From: Bacteroidaceae bacterium
Lineage (GTDB): Bacteria; Bacteroidota; Bacteroidia; Bacteroidales; Bacteroidaceae
Assembly (NCBI GenBank): GCA_017633615.1
Contig: JAGBPB010000066.1
Location: 1 to 64,000, forward strand
DNA: 64,000 bases
Reading direction: 5' to 3'
Positions 53,397 through 62,125 of this stretch are shown piece by piece. A program made the translations under genes and the position numbers. The notes beneath the pieces are model-generated. The model was given only the letters and a program-made list of their open reading frames with translations, searched no databases and had not been told where the DNA came from. The first letter of the stretch is position 1, and each line of letters opens with the position of its first letter.

Positions 53397-54865
53397 ACGT
53401 GCATATGAGTAAGAATATTAAGATATTGATAGCCGCAACAGCCCTGTTGGTTATAGCCTGCGCAGAGAAGGAGACCTTCTATGACGTGAACTATGACCAG
53501 AAGGACATCATAGCCTTTGACGTCTATCACTCCAAGAAGACCAAGGCTGCCATTGAACAGGATATGGATCTGACCGAATCCAATGGCGGAATTGGTGTAT
53601 ATGCCTTTAAATATTGGGATAAGGAGAGGTATAATGAAACCAATAATCCTACAGGAGTGGGAATCGTTAATCATAAGATTGATTTCAGCTCTGTCTCAGG
53701 AGAACACGGCAATCCCATCTTTAACAACACAATGGTGTATATAAATCCGGATTTCGGTAATGTATCAGCATCTAATTATACTCAAAAATTCATATATGAG
53801 TATCCAAAACAATGGGATAAGCAGATGTACTATGTCTTCTTTGCATACGCTCCCCGGTCTGCAACAGGCGTAGTTCTTGATGACCATACCGGTCTGTTTG
53901 AGTTCACTGAGATGCATAAGATACAGTGCGCCAGCAATGCTCAGGACAAAGCAGTTGATTCAGGCGCAGGCGTCGTAACAAAGAAGCAGTATTCAGTGCT
54001 TGCTGACGGCACCAACGCCGCCGCAATCAAAGACTATCTGATTGCTCCCTGTCAGGCTGATGAGAAATGGCACGCAACAGATCAGTCCGAGCATGAATAT
54101 GATAAGGCTAATGTCACTATAGGCTTTAATTTCTCACATCTGCTTTCCAAGTTTGATGTAAATGTCAAGGCTAAGAAAGAGTGGAGCGGAACCATTGATG
54201 AAGTTGCATATACAGGCCATGAGTACAAAGGCGTTAAGAGCATCTATATTACAAACCTTAAGATCACCAAGCTGCCTGAGCTCTCAAACCTGAGTGCAAA
54301 TTATCTGACCAAGTGCCAACAGAATCAGGTTAATTTTACAAGCATCTATGATGATGGTGCAGTGACTTTTGACCCGTCTTACTACACTACAGACTTAGGA
54401 ATTGTAAGCAGTTCTGTTGATAACACCACGACTCCGGCCACAACCGTTTACTCTATAAACGGAGAGGCCAATACAACAGAGCCTCTATACATTCTGGCAG
54501 GCGGAAGCATAACTGAAGATGCCACAACGCACGCATTGACCTTTACCTGCCCCGGAAATAACGTTGTTGACGGATATGTGGACCAGGCATTTTCATTCTA
54601 TATTGCCCCCAACACGCCTAACACGGCTGACAAGCATCAACTTGTCATTGACTACTATATAGAGTATGTAAACGGTGACAAGGAGCCCGTAAGCCGTACC
54701 GTTGACCTATCGGCGGCTCCTTATAACTTTAAACAGATGAAACCGGGCTTCATCTATACCATCAATCTGGAGATAGGCCTGGATCAGATTTATGTAACAG
54801 TTGAGGACTTTGAGTGGAACAGCGGAACACCCTCTGTCATTAACGTTAACAGTACTAACAATTAA
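53393..54865 (+). CDS. Fimbrillin-family lipoprotein 5
   Basis: 490 residues; a start four codons in (ATG 53405) is as likely. Lipobox LLVIAC (Cys23); IIAFDVYHSKKTKAAIEQ with Lys51-Ala52; PKQWDKQMYYVFFAYAPRSA; FNFSHLLSKFDVNVKAKK. Last strand IYVTVEDFEWNSGTP then INVN. Overlaps the preceding stop by four bases. Confidence 0.84.
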   Translation: MNVHMSKNIKILIAATALLVIACAEKETFYDVNYDQKDIIAFDVYHSKKTKAAIEQDMDLTESNGGIGVYAFKYWDKERYNETNNPTGVGIVNHKIDFSSVSGEHGNPIFNNTMVYINPDFGNVSASNYTQKFIYEYPKQWDKQMYYVFFAYAPRSATGVVLDDHTGLFEFTEMHKIQCASNAQDKAVDSGAGVVTKKQYSVLADGTNAAAIKDYLIAPCQADEKWHATDQSEHEYDKANVTIGFNFSHLLSKFDVNVKAKKEWSGTIDEVAYTGHEYKGVKSIYITNLKITKLPELSNLSANYLTKCQQNQVNFTSIYDDGAVTFDPSYYTTDLGIVSSSVDNTTTPATTVYSINGEANTTEPLYILAGGSITEDATTHALTFTCPGNNVVDGYVDQAFSFYIAPNTPNTADKHQLVIDYYIEYVNGDKEPVSRTVDLSAAPYNFKQMKPGFIYTINLEIGLDQIYVTVEDFEWNSGTPSVINVNSTNN

Positions 54866-54879
54866 GATTGTAAAAAGAT

Positions 54880-55995
54880 ATGCTAATGAAGGCAAGACAT
54901 AGACTGGTTATGATGGTCGCAGTGATAGCACTGATGGCTGGCTGCCAGTATGACGGTCTGGTTTCTGATCCCTTCCGGGAGGCCAGGAACAGAGAGGCTC
55001 TTGCCATTACATTTGGCGACGGTGTGGCTGACAATCCTGTACACACCCGCTCTGCCGTTAGCAGGCATCTCAGTGAACTGGACACCACAATGGGTGTATG
55101 GGGCTGGTATGTTGATGGGGACGGTATTGAAAGACGCATTTTCAACAACCAGCTGGTAAAATATGGCGCTGAAAACAATAAATGGACTTACCTTCCTGAA
55201 AAATACTGGCAGCAGGATAGTAAGGACTACAAATTCCTGGCCTATGCTCCGCACGGAAGCAAGGTTGACGGAACAGACGTGACCGTAAACCTGACTGACA
55301 CAATGATTAACATTACGGGTATAACCCTTAAGGGAAGTAACACTATGAGCCACAAGCCATTGGCTATGCCTAAAGGTCTCAACACATTCAAGAACGTGGA
55401 TGATACAGACTGGATGATTGACCGTAAGATAAAGAGTTACTATCGTGAACAGGTCAAGTTCAACATGCAGCATATACTTGCCAAACTTATAGTTACGGCC
55501 AAGTGCACATCGTTGCCGTCAGGATGCCATGTTGTAGTAGACAGTCTGATTGTGGGTGATTTTGTAAGCAAGGCAGACTTTGCCCAGAAACTGGATCACA
55601 CGCCAGACCCCACCCTGCCTGAAGAGGCCGGTGTGAATGAATGGACCTTATACCCGTCAGAGCCGCGCTATACGCTGTACAGCGCTGAGGATGACACTTT
55701 AAGTCCAAACACAGAATACTGCATGATAGAGTCTCTGTTGCTGCCGCAGGATGTTATACCAAGCCAGGAGTTGTTCATATATTACTCTGTGCACAGCTCA
55801 GACGGCCACATACAGCATTCTTATGAAAGCAAGAAGATAGATGAGCTGTTCAGCAGTTTCAACAGTGAATGCGCCTACAGGATACAACTGACCATAAATC
55901 CGGGCTTCATTGTATTCCAGACCCAAATGACAATATGGGAAAACCAGGATGACTATAAGTATCTTGACTCAACCCACAAAAATGATAGTGATTAA
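54880..55995 (+). CDS. Fimbrillin-family lipoprotein 6
   Basis: 371 residues, the shortest of the set. Lipobox ALMAGC (Cys22); LAITFGDG...HTRSAVS with Arg57-Ser58; PEKYWQQDSKDYKFLAYAPH; FNMQHILAKLIVTAK; the last strand (IVFQTQMTIWENQDDYK) is followed by a polar tail rather than the VxVQ ending. An ATG at 54886 is possible. Could be a minor or tip-proximal subunit. Confidence 0.8.
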   Translation: MLMKARHRLVMMVAVIALMAGCQYDGLVSDPFREARNREALAITFGDGVADNPVHTRSAVSRHLSELDTTMGVWGWYVDGDGIERRIFNNQLVKYGAENNKWTYLPEKYWQQDSKDYKFLAYAPHGSKVDGTDVTVNLTDTMINITGITLKGSNTMSHKPLAMPKGLNTFKNVDDTDWMIDRKIKSYYREQVKFNMQHILAKLIVTAKCTSLPSGCHVVVDSLIVGDFVSKADFAQKLDHTPDPTLPEEAGVNEWTLYPSEPRYTLYSAEDDTLSPNTEYCMIESLLLPQDVIPSQELFIYYSVHSSDGHIQHSYESKKIDELFSSFNSECAYRIQLTINPGFIVFQTQMTIWENQDDYKYLDSTHKNDSD

Positions 55996-56045
55996 TATAA
56001 ATAAGTATATAATTATACAAGGTGTAAAATTAAAATTTTAGAGAG

Positions 56046-57890
56046 ATGAAAAAGAACTATTTCAGGATTAAGATCCAGACGTTACTTCTGGCGGGAGCAG
56101 CGATTATGCTGTTACACTCATGCCAGGAGAAGTTGGAGCTGAACACCATTGAAAGAGGCTTTGACAGCAGCGATGAGATTCAGTTCCAGAACTTCGTGAC
56201 CGGTATGACCCGCGCATCAAAGACCACCGGTACTTTTGTTAACGGTGACAGTATTGGTGTTTACGGTTTCCAGACCTCCTATGAAGGTGGTGTAGTTGAT
56301 CTGGTTTCAAAGATCTTCAACAACCAGAAGGTAACTTACAACAAAAGCGCAAACACCTGGGAGTACAGCCCGGTAAAGTATTGGGAGAAGAGTTCCACGT
56401 ATGATTTTTACGCTATCTATCCCTACTCCACCACATCGGGAGTACTTAATTACACATTTACTGACAACAAGTTTGCCATAAACGGTTTTTCTGTAGAGGA
56501 TGACAAAGATGATCAGGTTGACATAATGATAGCCAAGCAGATAAAGGATCATCCTTCATACAATGTGGTGAACTTAGAGTTCAACCACGTGCTGTCAAAC
56601 GTGTCATTCCTGTTCAAGACCGCCGACGACTTTAGCCCCATAGGCATAAGCCAGGTTGAGGTTTTGAGCTTTAAGGTGACAAACCTGTATCGCACGGGCA
56701 CATTCACCCAGACCGGATGGGCTGACAACGCTTATGATGGCACATGGGCTGCTGACGCAACAACCAAATATGACCTGCCGGTTGTAAACGGTGTTACGTT
56801 TACCCCTGACCAGCCCGAAGCTCCGGCCACAACCACCCAGCAGACTGCTGTAGATCTTTATACAGACTTGCTGTTGCTGCCGCAGTCATTTGCTGACGAT
56901 GCCCAGATGGAAATAAAGTATAAGATAACATATGATGACGGTGCAGAGGCTGTTTATCGCCGCAAAGTAAAAATGAAAGATATTCAGGGGCATCTTAGAG
57001 GTACCTCTGACGCCGATGCCGTCATTGCTGAATGGAAGCCCAACTACCGTTATTTCTACACCATTGCGGCAGATCCGTCACTTAACGAGCAGGGCGGTAA
57101 ATATCAGGCTATTGCAAATGTCGATAATGACAGGGAAGCATATCCCACGACAACCATAGCGCCTACAGTAAATATAGTTCGCGTTTATCTTGACTCAGAC
57201 AACATTACTGATGCTTACTATGTTGATTATGATCTGGATGGAAAAGGAGACTATCCCATTCTCTGGCAAGACCTGGATGATGACGGTTGGCTTTGGGCTC
57301 TTGTTGACAGCAATAATGACGGTATACCTGACGATGATGACAATGACGGCCAGCCCAATGTCATTTATCTGGATATAAATCCACGTGACAACGTTGTGGA
57401 GACTCCGTTAAGAATTCCGGCTACTCCTGTTCCGTCAACTCCCACACCTAATCCTGCAGATCCTGACGCAGCAATCGTTGACTATGACGGTAACGCCGAT
57501 GGTTCATACACCAACCCCACAGCATGGCTTATCCTTAAAGAAAGCGGTGACTCTATTGACACAGACAATGACGGAATAGGTGATATTGCTATTGCATGGC
57601 TGGATATAGATAATGACGGCATTCTGGAAGGTGTAGCCGATAAGGATGGCAATGGCATAATCACTGCAGCCGATGCTTATGATGATGACGGCGTTGACTA
57701 CAACGGCAACCCCAGCGACAATGACGTAATAAGGTATCTGGATTATTCTACAGGCGATCCCGTATGGAAAGATCTGGAGAGATATGAGATACCTGAGGAA
57801 ATACTGCCCAAGATTCCTAACATCATTGAATTCTCAGTCGAAGTTGAGGACTGGAAGGGTCCCTATGACGCACCTGTAACATTTGAATGA
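56046..57890 (+). CDS. Fimbrillin-family lipoprotein 7 with calcium-type aspartate repeats
   Basis: 614 residues. Lipobox MLLHSC (Cys26); EIQFQNFVTGMTRASKT with Arg56-Ala57; PVKYWEKSSTYDFYAIYPYS; LEFNHVLSNVSFLFK. Residues about 391-565 are an insertion of Asp-rich repeats (DYDLDGKGDYPILWQDLDDD; VDSNNDGIPDDDDNDGQPN; DTDNDGIGDIAIAWLDIDND) similar to thrombospondin type-3/dockerin calcium loops. The insertion is followed by the last pilin strand IEFSVEVEDWKGPYDAPVTF. A sister gene (57949) has a shorter version at the same place. The reading frame of the next gene overlaps this stop, but its likely ATG is 59 bases downstream. Confidence 0.83.
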   Translation: MKKNYFRIKIQTLLLAGAAIMLLHSCQEKLELNTIERGFDSSDEIQFQNFVTGMTRASKTTGTFVNGDSIGVYGFQTSYEGGVVDLVSKIFNNQKVTYNKSANTWEYSPVKYWEKSSTYDFYAIYPYSTTSGVLNYTFTDNKFAINGFSVEDDKDDQVDIMIAKQIKDHPSYNVVNLEFNHVLSNVSFLFKTADDFSPIGISQVEVLSFKVTNLYRTGTFTQTGWADNAYDGTWAADATTKYDLPVVNGVTFTPDQPEAPATTTQQTAVDLYTDLLLLPQSFADDAQMEIKYKITYDDGAEAVYRRKVKMKDIQGHLRGTSDADAVIAEWKPNYRYFYTIAADPSLNEQGGKYQAIANVDNDREAYPTTTIAPTVNIVRVYLDSDNITDAYYVDYDLDGKGDYPILWQDLDDDGWLWALVDSNNDGIPDDDDNDGQPNVIYLDINPRDNVVETPLRIPATPVPSTPTPNPADPDAAIVDYDGNADGSYTNPTAWLILKESGDSIDTDNDGIGDIAIAWLDIDNDGILEGVADKDGNGIITAADAYDDDGVDYNGNPSDNDVIRYLDYSTGDPVWKDLERYEIPEEILPKIPNIIEFSVEVEDWKGPYDAPVTFE

Positions 57891-57948
57891 TTTGATTTTA
57901 CGCCCTGAAATAGTTCATAAAATTATAAACCTAACAAAACCAGAAACA

Positions 57949-59490
57949 ATGAAAACGAATATAATACATAAGCTGGCATGTCTGGGAGCAGGATTACTGC
58001 TCACTACCGCCTGCTCTGATACTTTCAGGCTGAGCGAGCCGGACATGGGCCAGTACGTAACAGACGCTGAGATAGAATTCAACAACTACGTGACCGGAAT
58101 GACCCGCGCATCAAAGTACGGAGCCACCCCATTCAAGAGTGGCGAGTCTATGGGCGTGTGGGGTTATCAGACTACTGGTGAAATAATTGACACCATATTC
58201 AAGAACCAGGAGATAATAAATGTAAGTGGTAACGTATGGACTTATGACAACAAGAAACTCTGGAACATAGGTTCTACATATAAGTTCTACGGCGTGTTCC
58301 CCTACTCAACCACTCTGTACTCTATTGATGACGAGAACAAGGTTACCTTTGAGGATTATGTCAACCCGTCAGACACTGCAAGTCAAGTGGATCTGATGAT
58401 CTCTCAGATGCGTCCCGTATCACCGTTCAACACTGTTGACATGATATTTCACCACATTATGAGCAATGTCAATCTATATGTAAAGATTTCAAATAATCTT
58501 GACATCACAGGCATTTCTTCAATAAACCTGAGCAAGCTGCACATAAGCGGCATAAAGAATAAAGGTACATATCAACAGACCGGATGGACCGACGAGTATG
58601 CACCTGTAGGCGTATGGAGCAGCCAGAGCGGCCTGATGAATATACCTGATGCCACAGACATTAACCTCAATATGGACCGCAGCGCAACACCGGTTATGAA
58701 AGACGTTATAATGTTGCCGCAGCAGCTGTTCTCTGCCGAGGGAGCCGCCGATGACGTAACCATTGATGCCGTATTCCGCATCAGGTATTCTGACGGCACC
58801 ACATCAACATTCAATAAGAAGGGTGTGCGCCTGGCCGGCATTACAGGTAAGCTTGTTGCCGATAACGATTCGACGTTGAAGATTTCATCATGGGACATAA
58901 ACCACCGCTACAACTACACGCTGGCATTCAACCCGTCATTCACGACACGTATCTGGGAAGCTGACGGTGACGGCAGCCTCATAATAGATCCGGTTAAAGG
59001 CGATACCTTGTCAAAGGTTGATGATACTCCCACTCCCGGCACCATGAAGTATGACCCCGAGAACCCCGATGTGATATATGTACTTGAGGATACAGCAACC
59101 GTTGACGGCCCCAAGATAGTATGGGTTGAGTACCCCATTGTATGGGAGGATATTGACGGTGATGACCTTCTTGAAGCCGGTATAGACCGCGACGGTGACG
59201 GCCATATAGACAATGTGGACGGTGATAATGACACTAATCAGCCCGGCGATGACCACAAAGACCCGTCTGACGGTGATACAGATAACAACCCGGACGGCAA
59301 GGACTGCATCCTGGTCAAGATTGATACTGATGATGACGGAGTACCGGATACCTGGGTACAGCTGGAAAAAGATCCCGCAACCGGTATTATTACACCTGAA
59401 CGTGACACCAATGATTCTTTCATAGAATTTACCGCCACCGTTCAGGATTGGGATGACAACCGTTCATTCGACATAGAAACAGAAATGTAA
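57949..59490 (+). CDS. Fimbrillin-family lipoprotein 8 with calcium-type aspartate repeats
   Basis: 513 residues from ATG 57949, giving lipobox LLLTTAC (Cys22); in-frame sequence upstream is not signal-like. EIEFNNYVTGMTRASKYG with Arg53-Ala54; KKLWNIGSTYKFYGVFPYST; MIFHHIMSNVNLYVK. Residues about 398-470 carry DIDGDDLLEAGIDRDGDGHI, DNVDGDNDTNQ and DTDDDGVPDTW, a shorter calcium-loop insertion than in the preceding gene, again directly before the last strand IEFTATVQDWDDNRSFDIE. The two are tandem duplicates that have diverged mainly in this insertion. Confidence 0.83.
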   Translation: MKTNIIHKLACLGAGLLLTTACSDTFRLSEPDMGQYVTDAEIEFNNYVTGMTRASKYGATPFKSGESMGVWGYQTTGEIIDTIFKNQEIINVSGNVWTYDNKKLWNIGSTYKFYGVFPYSTTLYSIDDENKVTFEDYVNPSDTASQVDLMISQMRPVSPFNTVDMIFHHIMSNVNLYVKISNNLDITGISSINLSKLHISGIKNKGTYQQTGWTDEYAPVGVWSSQSGLMNIPDATDINLNMDRSATPVMKDVIMLPQQLFSAEGAADDVTIDAVFRIRYSDGTTSTFNKKGVRLAGITGKLVADNDSTLKISSWDINHRYNYTLAFNPSFTTRIWEADGDGSLIIDPVKGDTLSKVDDTPTPGTMKYDPENPDVIYVLEDTATVDGPKIVWVEYPIVWEDIDGDDLLEAGIDRDGDGHIDNVDGDNDTNQPGDDHKDPSDGDTDNNPDGKDCILVKIDTDDDGVPDTWVQLEKDPATGIITPERDTNDSFIEFTATVQDWDDNRSFDIETEM

Positions 59491-59491
59491 T

Positions 59492-60715
59492 ATGAGAAAA
59501 ATCTTGATATCCTGCAACAGGGCCAACGCCACAGCCGCCACCGCAGTGACGCTGCTGATGGCGTTGTGCCTTACCGCATCCTGCTGCCATCACGGCAAAG
59601 CAATTGATCCGGATGATGATATACCCATATCCATGAGTGTATCCTCAACCGGCACAAAGGCTATTGTCAATGATCTGGACGGAATGATAGGCCAGTGCTT
59701 TGACAACCAGGACCAATACATAGAGGGTAAGGGATTCGGAGTGTACGGATACAAGAAAGAAAGCAGCGGAACATCAATAAAGATATTTGACAACGTCCCA
59801 ATCCGTCCGGACAGCAAAACAACCACCACTTGGACATACTCCCCCAAACGCTATTGGGACAGTGACCCCAATGTGAGCTACCAGTTCATAGCTTACTGGC
59901 CTCATTTGACTGATGACGTGTCAGTTCCGGGCCCCGTGAATGGAGACTACACCGAACAAACAAAAGTTCTAACAATCCACAACGTTCCCAACTGGCAACC
60001 CGTAAACGGTAATGAAGTTGACTACATGACCGCCGCAACATCGGGCAAGTACCGTACATCAGTACAGCATGAGGTTGCAGCTTTCTACAACGGTACGGTA
60101 CATCTCTCATTCCGCCATATCCTGTCACAGCTTATAATCAAGGCGTGTTACATAGGCAGTGAGTTTGAGAGCAACTCTGGCCCCGGCGTTAAAGTGAACA
60201 GTATCAAACTTGAAAAGTCTGATGCCAATGAGCAGGTTCTGTCTAATACTTCAAGCGGGGACATAGTTAATGTTACTGATTTCAGTCAGAAATATAGTGA
60301 CAATGATGCTGCGCCGCTAACGCCCGCATCACCCAAGACCAATATGGCCGACGAATGCATACTCAGCCTTCCCGAAGTAAGAATACCGTATATGGATGAA
60401 CTTACAAAACAATTTACGTTTGAAGATAGCCATCCCACGGAGCCGCAAGTGGTTGGCCGCTGGCTTATGGTTCCGCACAAGTGGCAGAATCTCAATATCT
60501 CAGTCAACCGTAAAATCGGGAGCGCCGGCTATGCATATTCTGCCCCTGTGCCGGTTACCGCAGGTGAATCCAACTACCATTATGTGACACAGCCCGGAAG
60601 CACATACATAATCACCCTGATGATTGACGTTGCAACAGGAGGTATTACTATAGGTTCAGTTGACATTCAGAACCGGATTGAACAAAATACAACGCATGAA
60701 GTCCATAACTGGTAA
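59492..60715 (+). CDS. Fimbrillin-family lipoprotein 9
   Basis: 407 residues, starting one base after the previous stop. Signal with lipobox ALCLTASC (Cys31, followed by Cys32); ISMSVSSTGTKAIVND with Lys56-Ala57; PKRYWDSDPNVSYQFIAYWP; LSFRHILSQLIIKACY; end strand GGITIGSVDIQNRIEQN. More diverged than numbers 2-8. Last gene before a promoter that begins a new transcription unit. Confidence 0.78.
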   Translation: MRKILISCNRANATAATAVTLLMALCLTASCCHHGKAIDPDDDIPISMSVSSTGTKAIVNDLDGMIGQCFDNQDQYIEGKGFGVYGYKKESSGTSIKIFDNVPIRPDSKTTTTWTYSPKRYWDSDPNVSYQFIAYWPHLTDDVSVPGPVNGDYTEQTKVLTIHNVPNWQPVNGNEVDYMTAATSGKYRTSVQHEVAAFYNGTVHLSFRHILSQLIIKACYIGSEFESNSGPGVKVNSIKLEKSDANEQVLSNTSSGDIVNVTDFSQKYSDNDAAPLTPASPKTNMADECILSLPEVRIPYMDELTKQFTFEDSHPTEPQVVGRWLMVPHKWQNLNISVNRKIGSAGYAYSAPVPVTAGESNYHYVTQPGSTYIITLMIDVATGGITIGSVDIQNRIEQNTTHEVHNW

Positions 60716-60731
60716 ATACGTAGTATTTAAA

Positions 60732-60763
60732 TTTGGAGATTTAAATTTTATTAACTATATTTG
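60732..60763 (+). promoter_or_regulatory. Internal promoter five bases before a start codon
   Basis: TTTG (60732-60735), a 20-base spacer and TATATTTG (60756-60763) form an ideal Bacteroidetes promoter; ATG at 60769 follows after five bases. The next in-frame Met lies beyond the lipobox, so the mRNA is probably leaderless. It drives the last fimbrillin and the adhesin separately from the upstream genes. Confidence 0.7.
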
Positions 60764-60768
60764 CGCTA

Positions 60769-62121
60769 ATGACTAAGGTAAGAGCTGACATATGGATTTG
60801 GGCCGCATTGACACTGGCAGTGCTGGCATCATGTTGTGACCGTGAGGACAGCATGCAAGCCACCGTTACGCTCTATCCCTCCATATCAAATAACGTAGAG
60901 ACAGAGATTCATACACGCGCCAGCATAACTGTTTCAGGAACTGCGCAGGGAACCACCTATGAGGATGATCCCGTAGCATACGGATTGCCTGACTTAACAA
61001 CCATCCTGGCTTATGCTGTTCCCACGGAGTCTGGGGAACTTCATCAGATTGCTGACAACAGGAAACATGGCCTTTTCAGATACAGCAACGGCCGTTGGCG
61101 TTCACATGTAACCGCCGTTGACGGCCATAATTACAACTTGTACGCCATTTCACCTAATACGTTGGTCGCAAACCCGGAAAGTGACTTTAATTGGGGGCTT
61201 TCTACTCTAAATGACAACACTTCATTCAGCACTGACAATGTTGCCCTGACTCTCCACGGTCTGGATGTAATAGTCAATTATGATCCTCTGATAAGCATTG
61301 CCGCCGCAGGCCGCCATGTTTACATAGACAACAATGTTGAGTATGAGGTAGTGACAGAGGCAGAAGGGAATCAGCCGCAAGAGACTGCGCCCCTGACCCG
61401 TCCTGCCCTTACCAAGAACAACTATGACATTGGTAAGGTTATACAGCCGGGTGATAATGATACGCAGAACCAATACAGGGTATGGATGGCAATGGATCAT
61501 CTGTATGCCAAAGCCACAATATATTTTTCAGTCTATCAGGATTACTACGATATACGTGACATACGTCTCAAGGAGGCCAAGATTGTTGTTGGCAAGGACA
61601 AACGTTCCCTGACCGGCAACCATACATACAATTTTGCCACCAGCGCCCTAAGTCTTGATGCCAATCCTGCTTTTGGAGCTAACAACAATGACAACACAGA
61701 TATTGAGATTGATCTGATACGCGGCACCACAGCTAACAACAACCGCGACACGGGTCAAGAATACGTCACTCTTACACCTCCGGGAAATAACAATGCGGGC
61801 TACAAGGATTTTGCATGGTTCTGTTTCCTGCCGCAGTCATTGTTACCGTATGACCAAACAACCCAGGAATACACTTTGACGTGCCCGCCGTGTACTCTTA
61901 AGGTTGAATATGATGTGGTTGACAAGGACGGAAATATGGTCAGAGAGAACCAGACTGCCCAAAACATCATCCACTTGGACAAATTCTACAGGGATGACTA
62001 TGTTTACCGAACTCCTCAACCGGGAGATCATTTCAAGATAAAGGTTATGGTCAAGCCATCTTATCTGTATGTACTTACAGATGATGACGCCAAAATGGAA
62101 CTTTTAATTCAAAAGGACTAG
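60769..62121 (+). CDS. Fimbrillin-like lipoprotein 10
   Basis: 450 residues. Lipobox LAVLASC (Cys22, then Cys23); TEIHTRASITVSG with Arg50-Ala51; FRYSNGRWRSHVTAVDGHNY then NLYAISPN, a variant of the fimbrillin core; WMAMDHLYAKATIYFSVYQD replaces the usual FxHxLSKL helix-strand; end KVMVKPSYLYVLTDDDAKME. The most diverged member; it may be an anchor or adhesin subunit. The adhesin gene follows after four bases. Confidence 0.72.
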   Translation: MTKVRADIWIWAALTLAVLASCCDREDSMQATVTLYPSISNNVETEIHTRASITVSGTAQGTTYEDDPVAYGLPDLTTILAYAVPTESGELHQIADNRKHGLFRYSNGRWRSHVTAVDGHNYNLYAISPNTLVANPESDFNWGLSTLNDNTSFSTDNVALTLHGLDVIVNYDPLISIAAAGRHVYIDNNVEYEVVTEAEGNQPQETAPLTRPALTKNNYDIGKVIQPGDNDTQNQYRVWMAMDHLYAKATIYFSVYQDYYDIRDIRLKEAKIVVGKDKRSLTGNHTYNFATSALSLDANPAFGANNNDNTDIEIDLIRGTTANNNRDTGQEYVTLTPPGNNNAGYKDFAWFCFLPQSLLPYDQTTQEYTLTCPPCTLKVEYDVVDKDGNMVRENQTAQNIIHLDKFYRDDYVYRTPQPGDHFKIKVMVKPSYLYVLTDDDAKMELLIQKD

Positions 62122-62125
62122 AACG

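Noticed and set aside
54883..55473. Leftward 196-codon frame opposite fimbrillin 6
   Set aside because: Entirely antisense to a convincing fimbrillin gene; no signal or domain.
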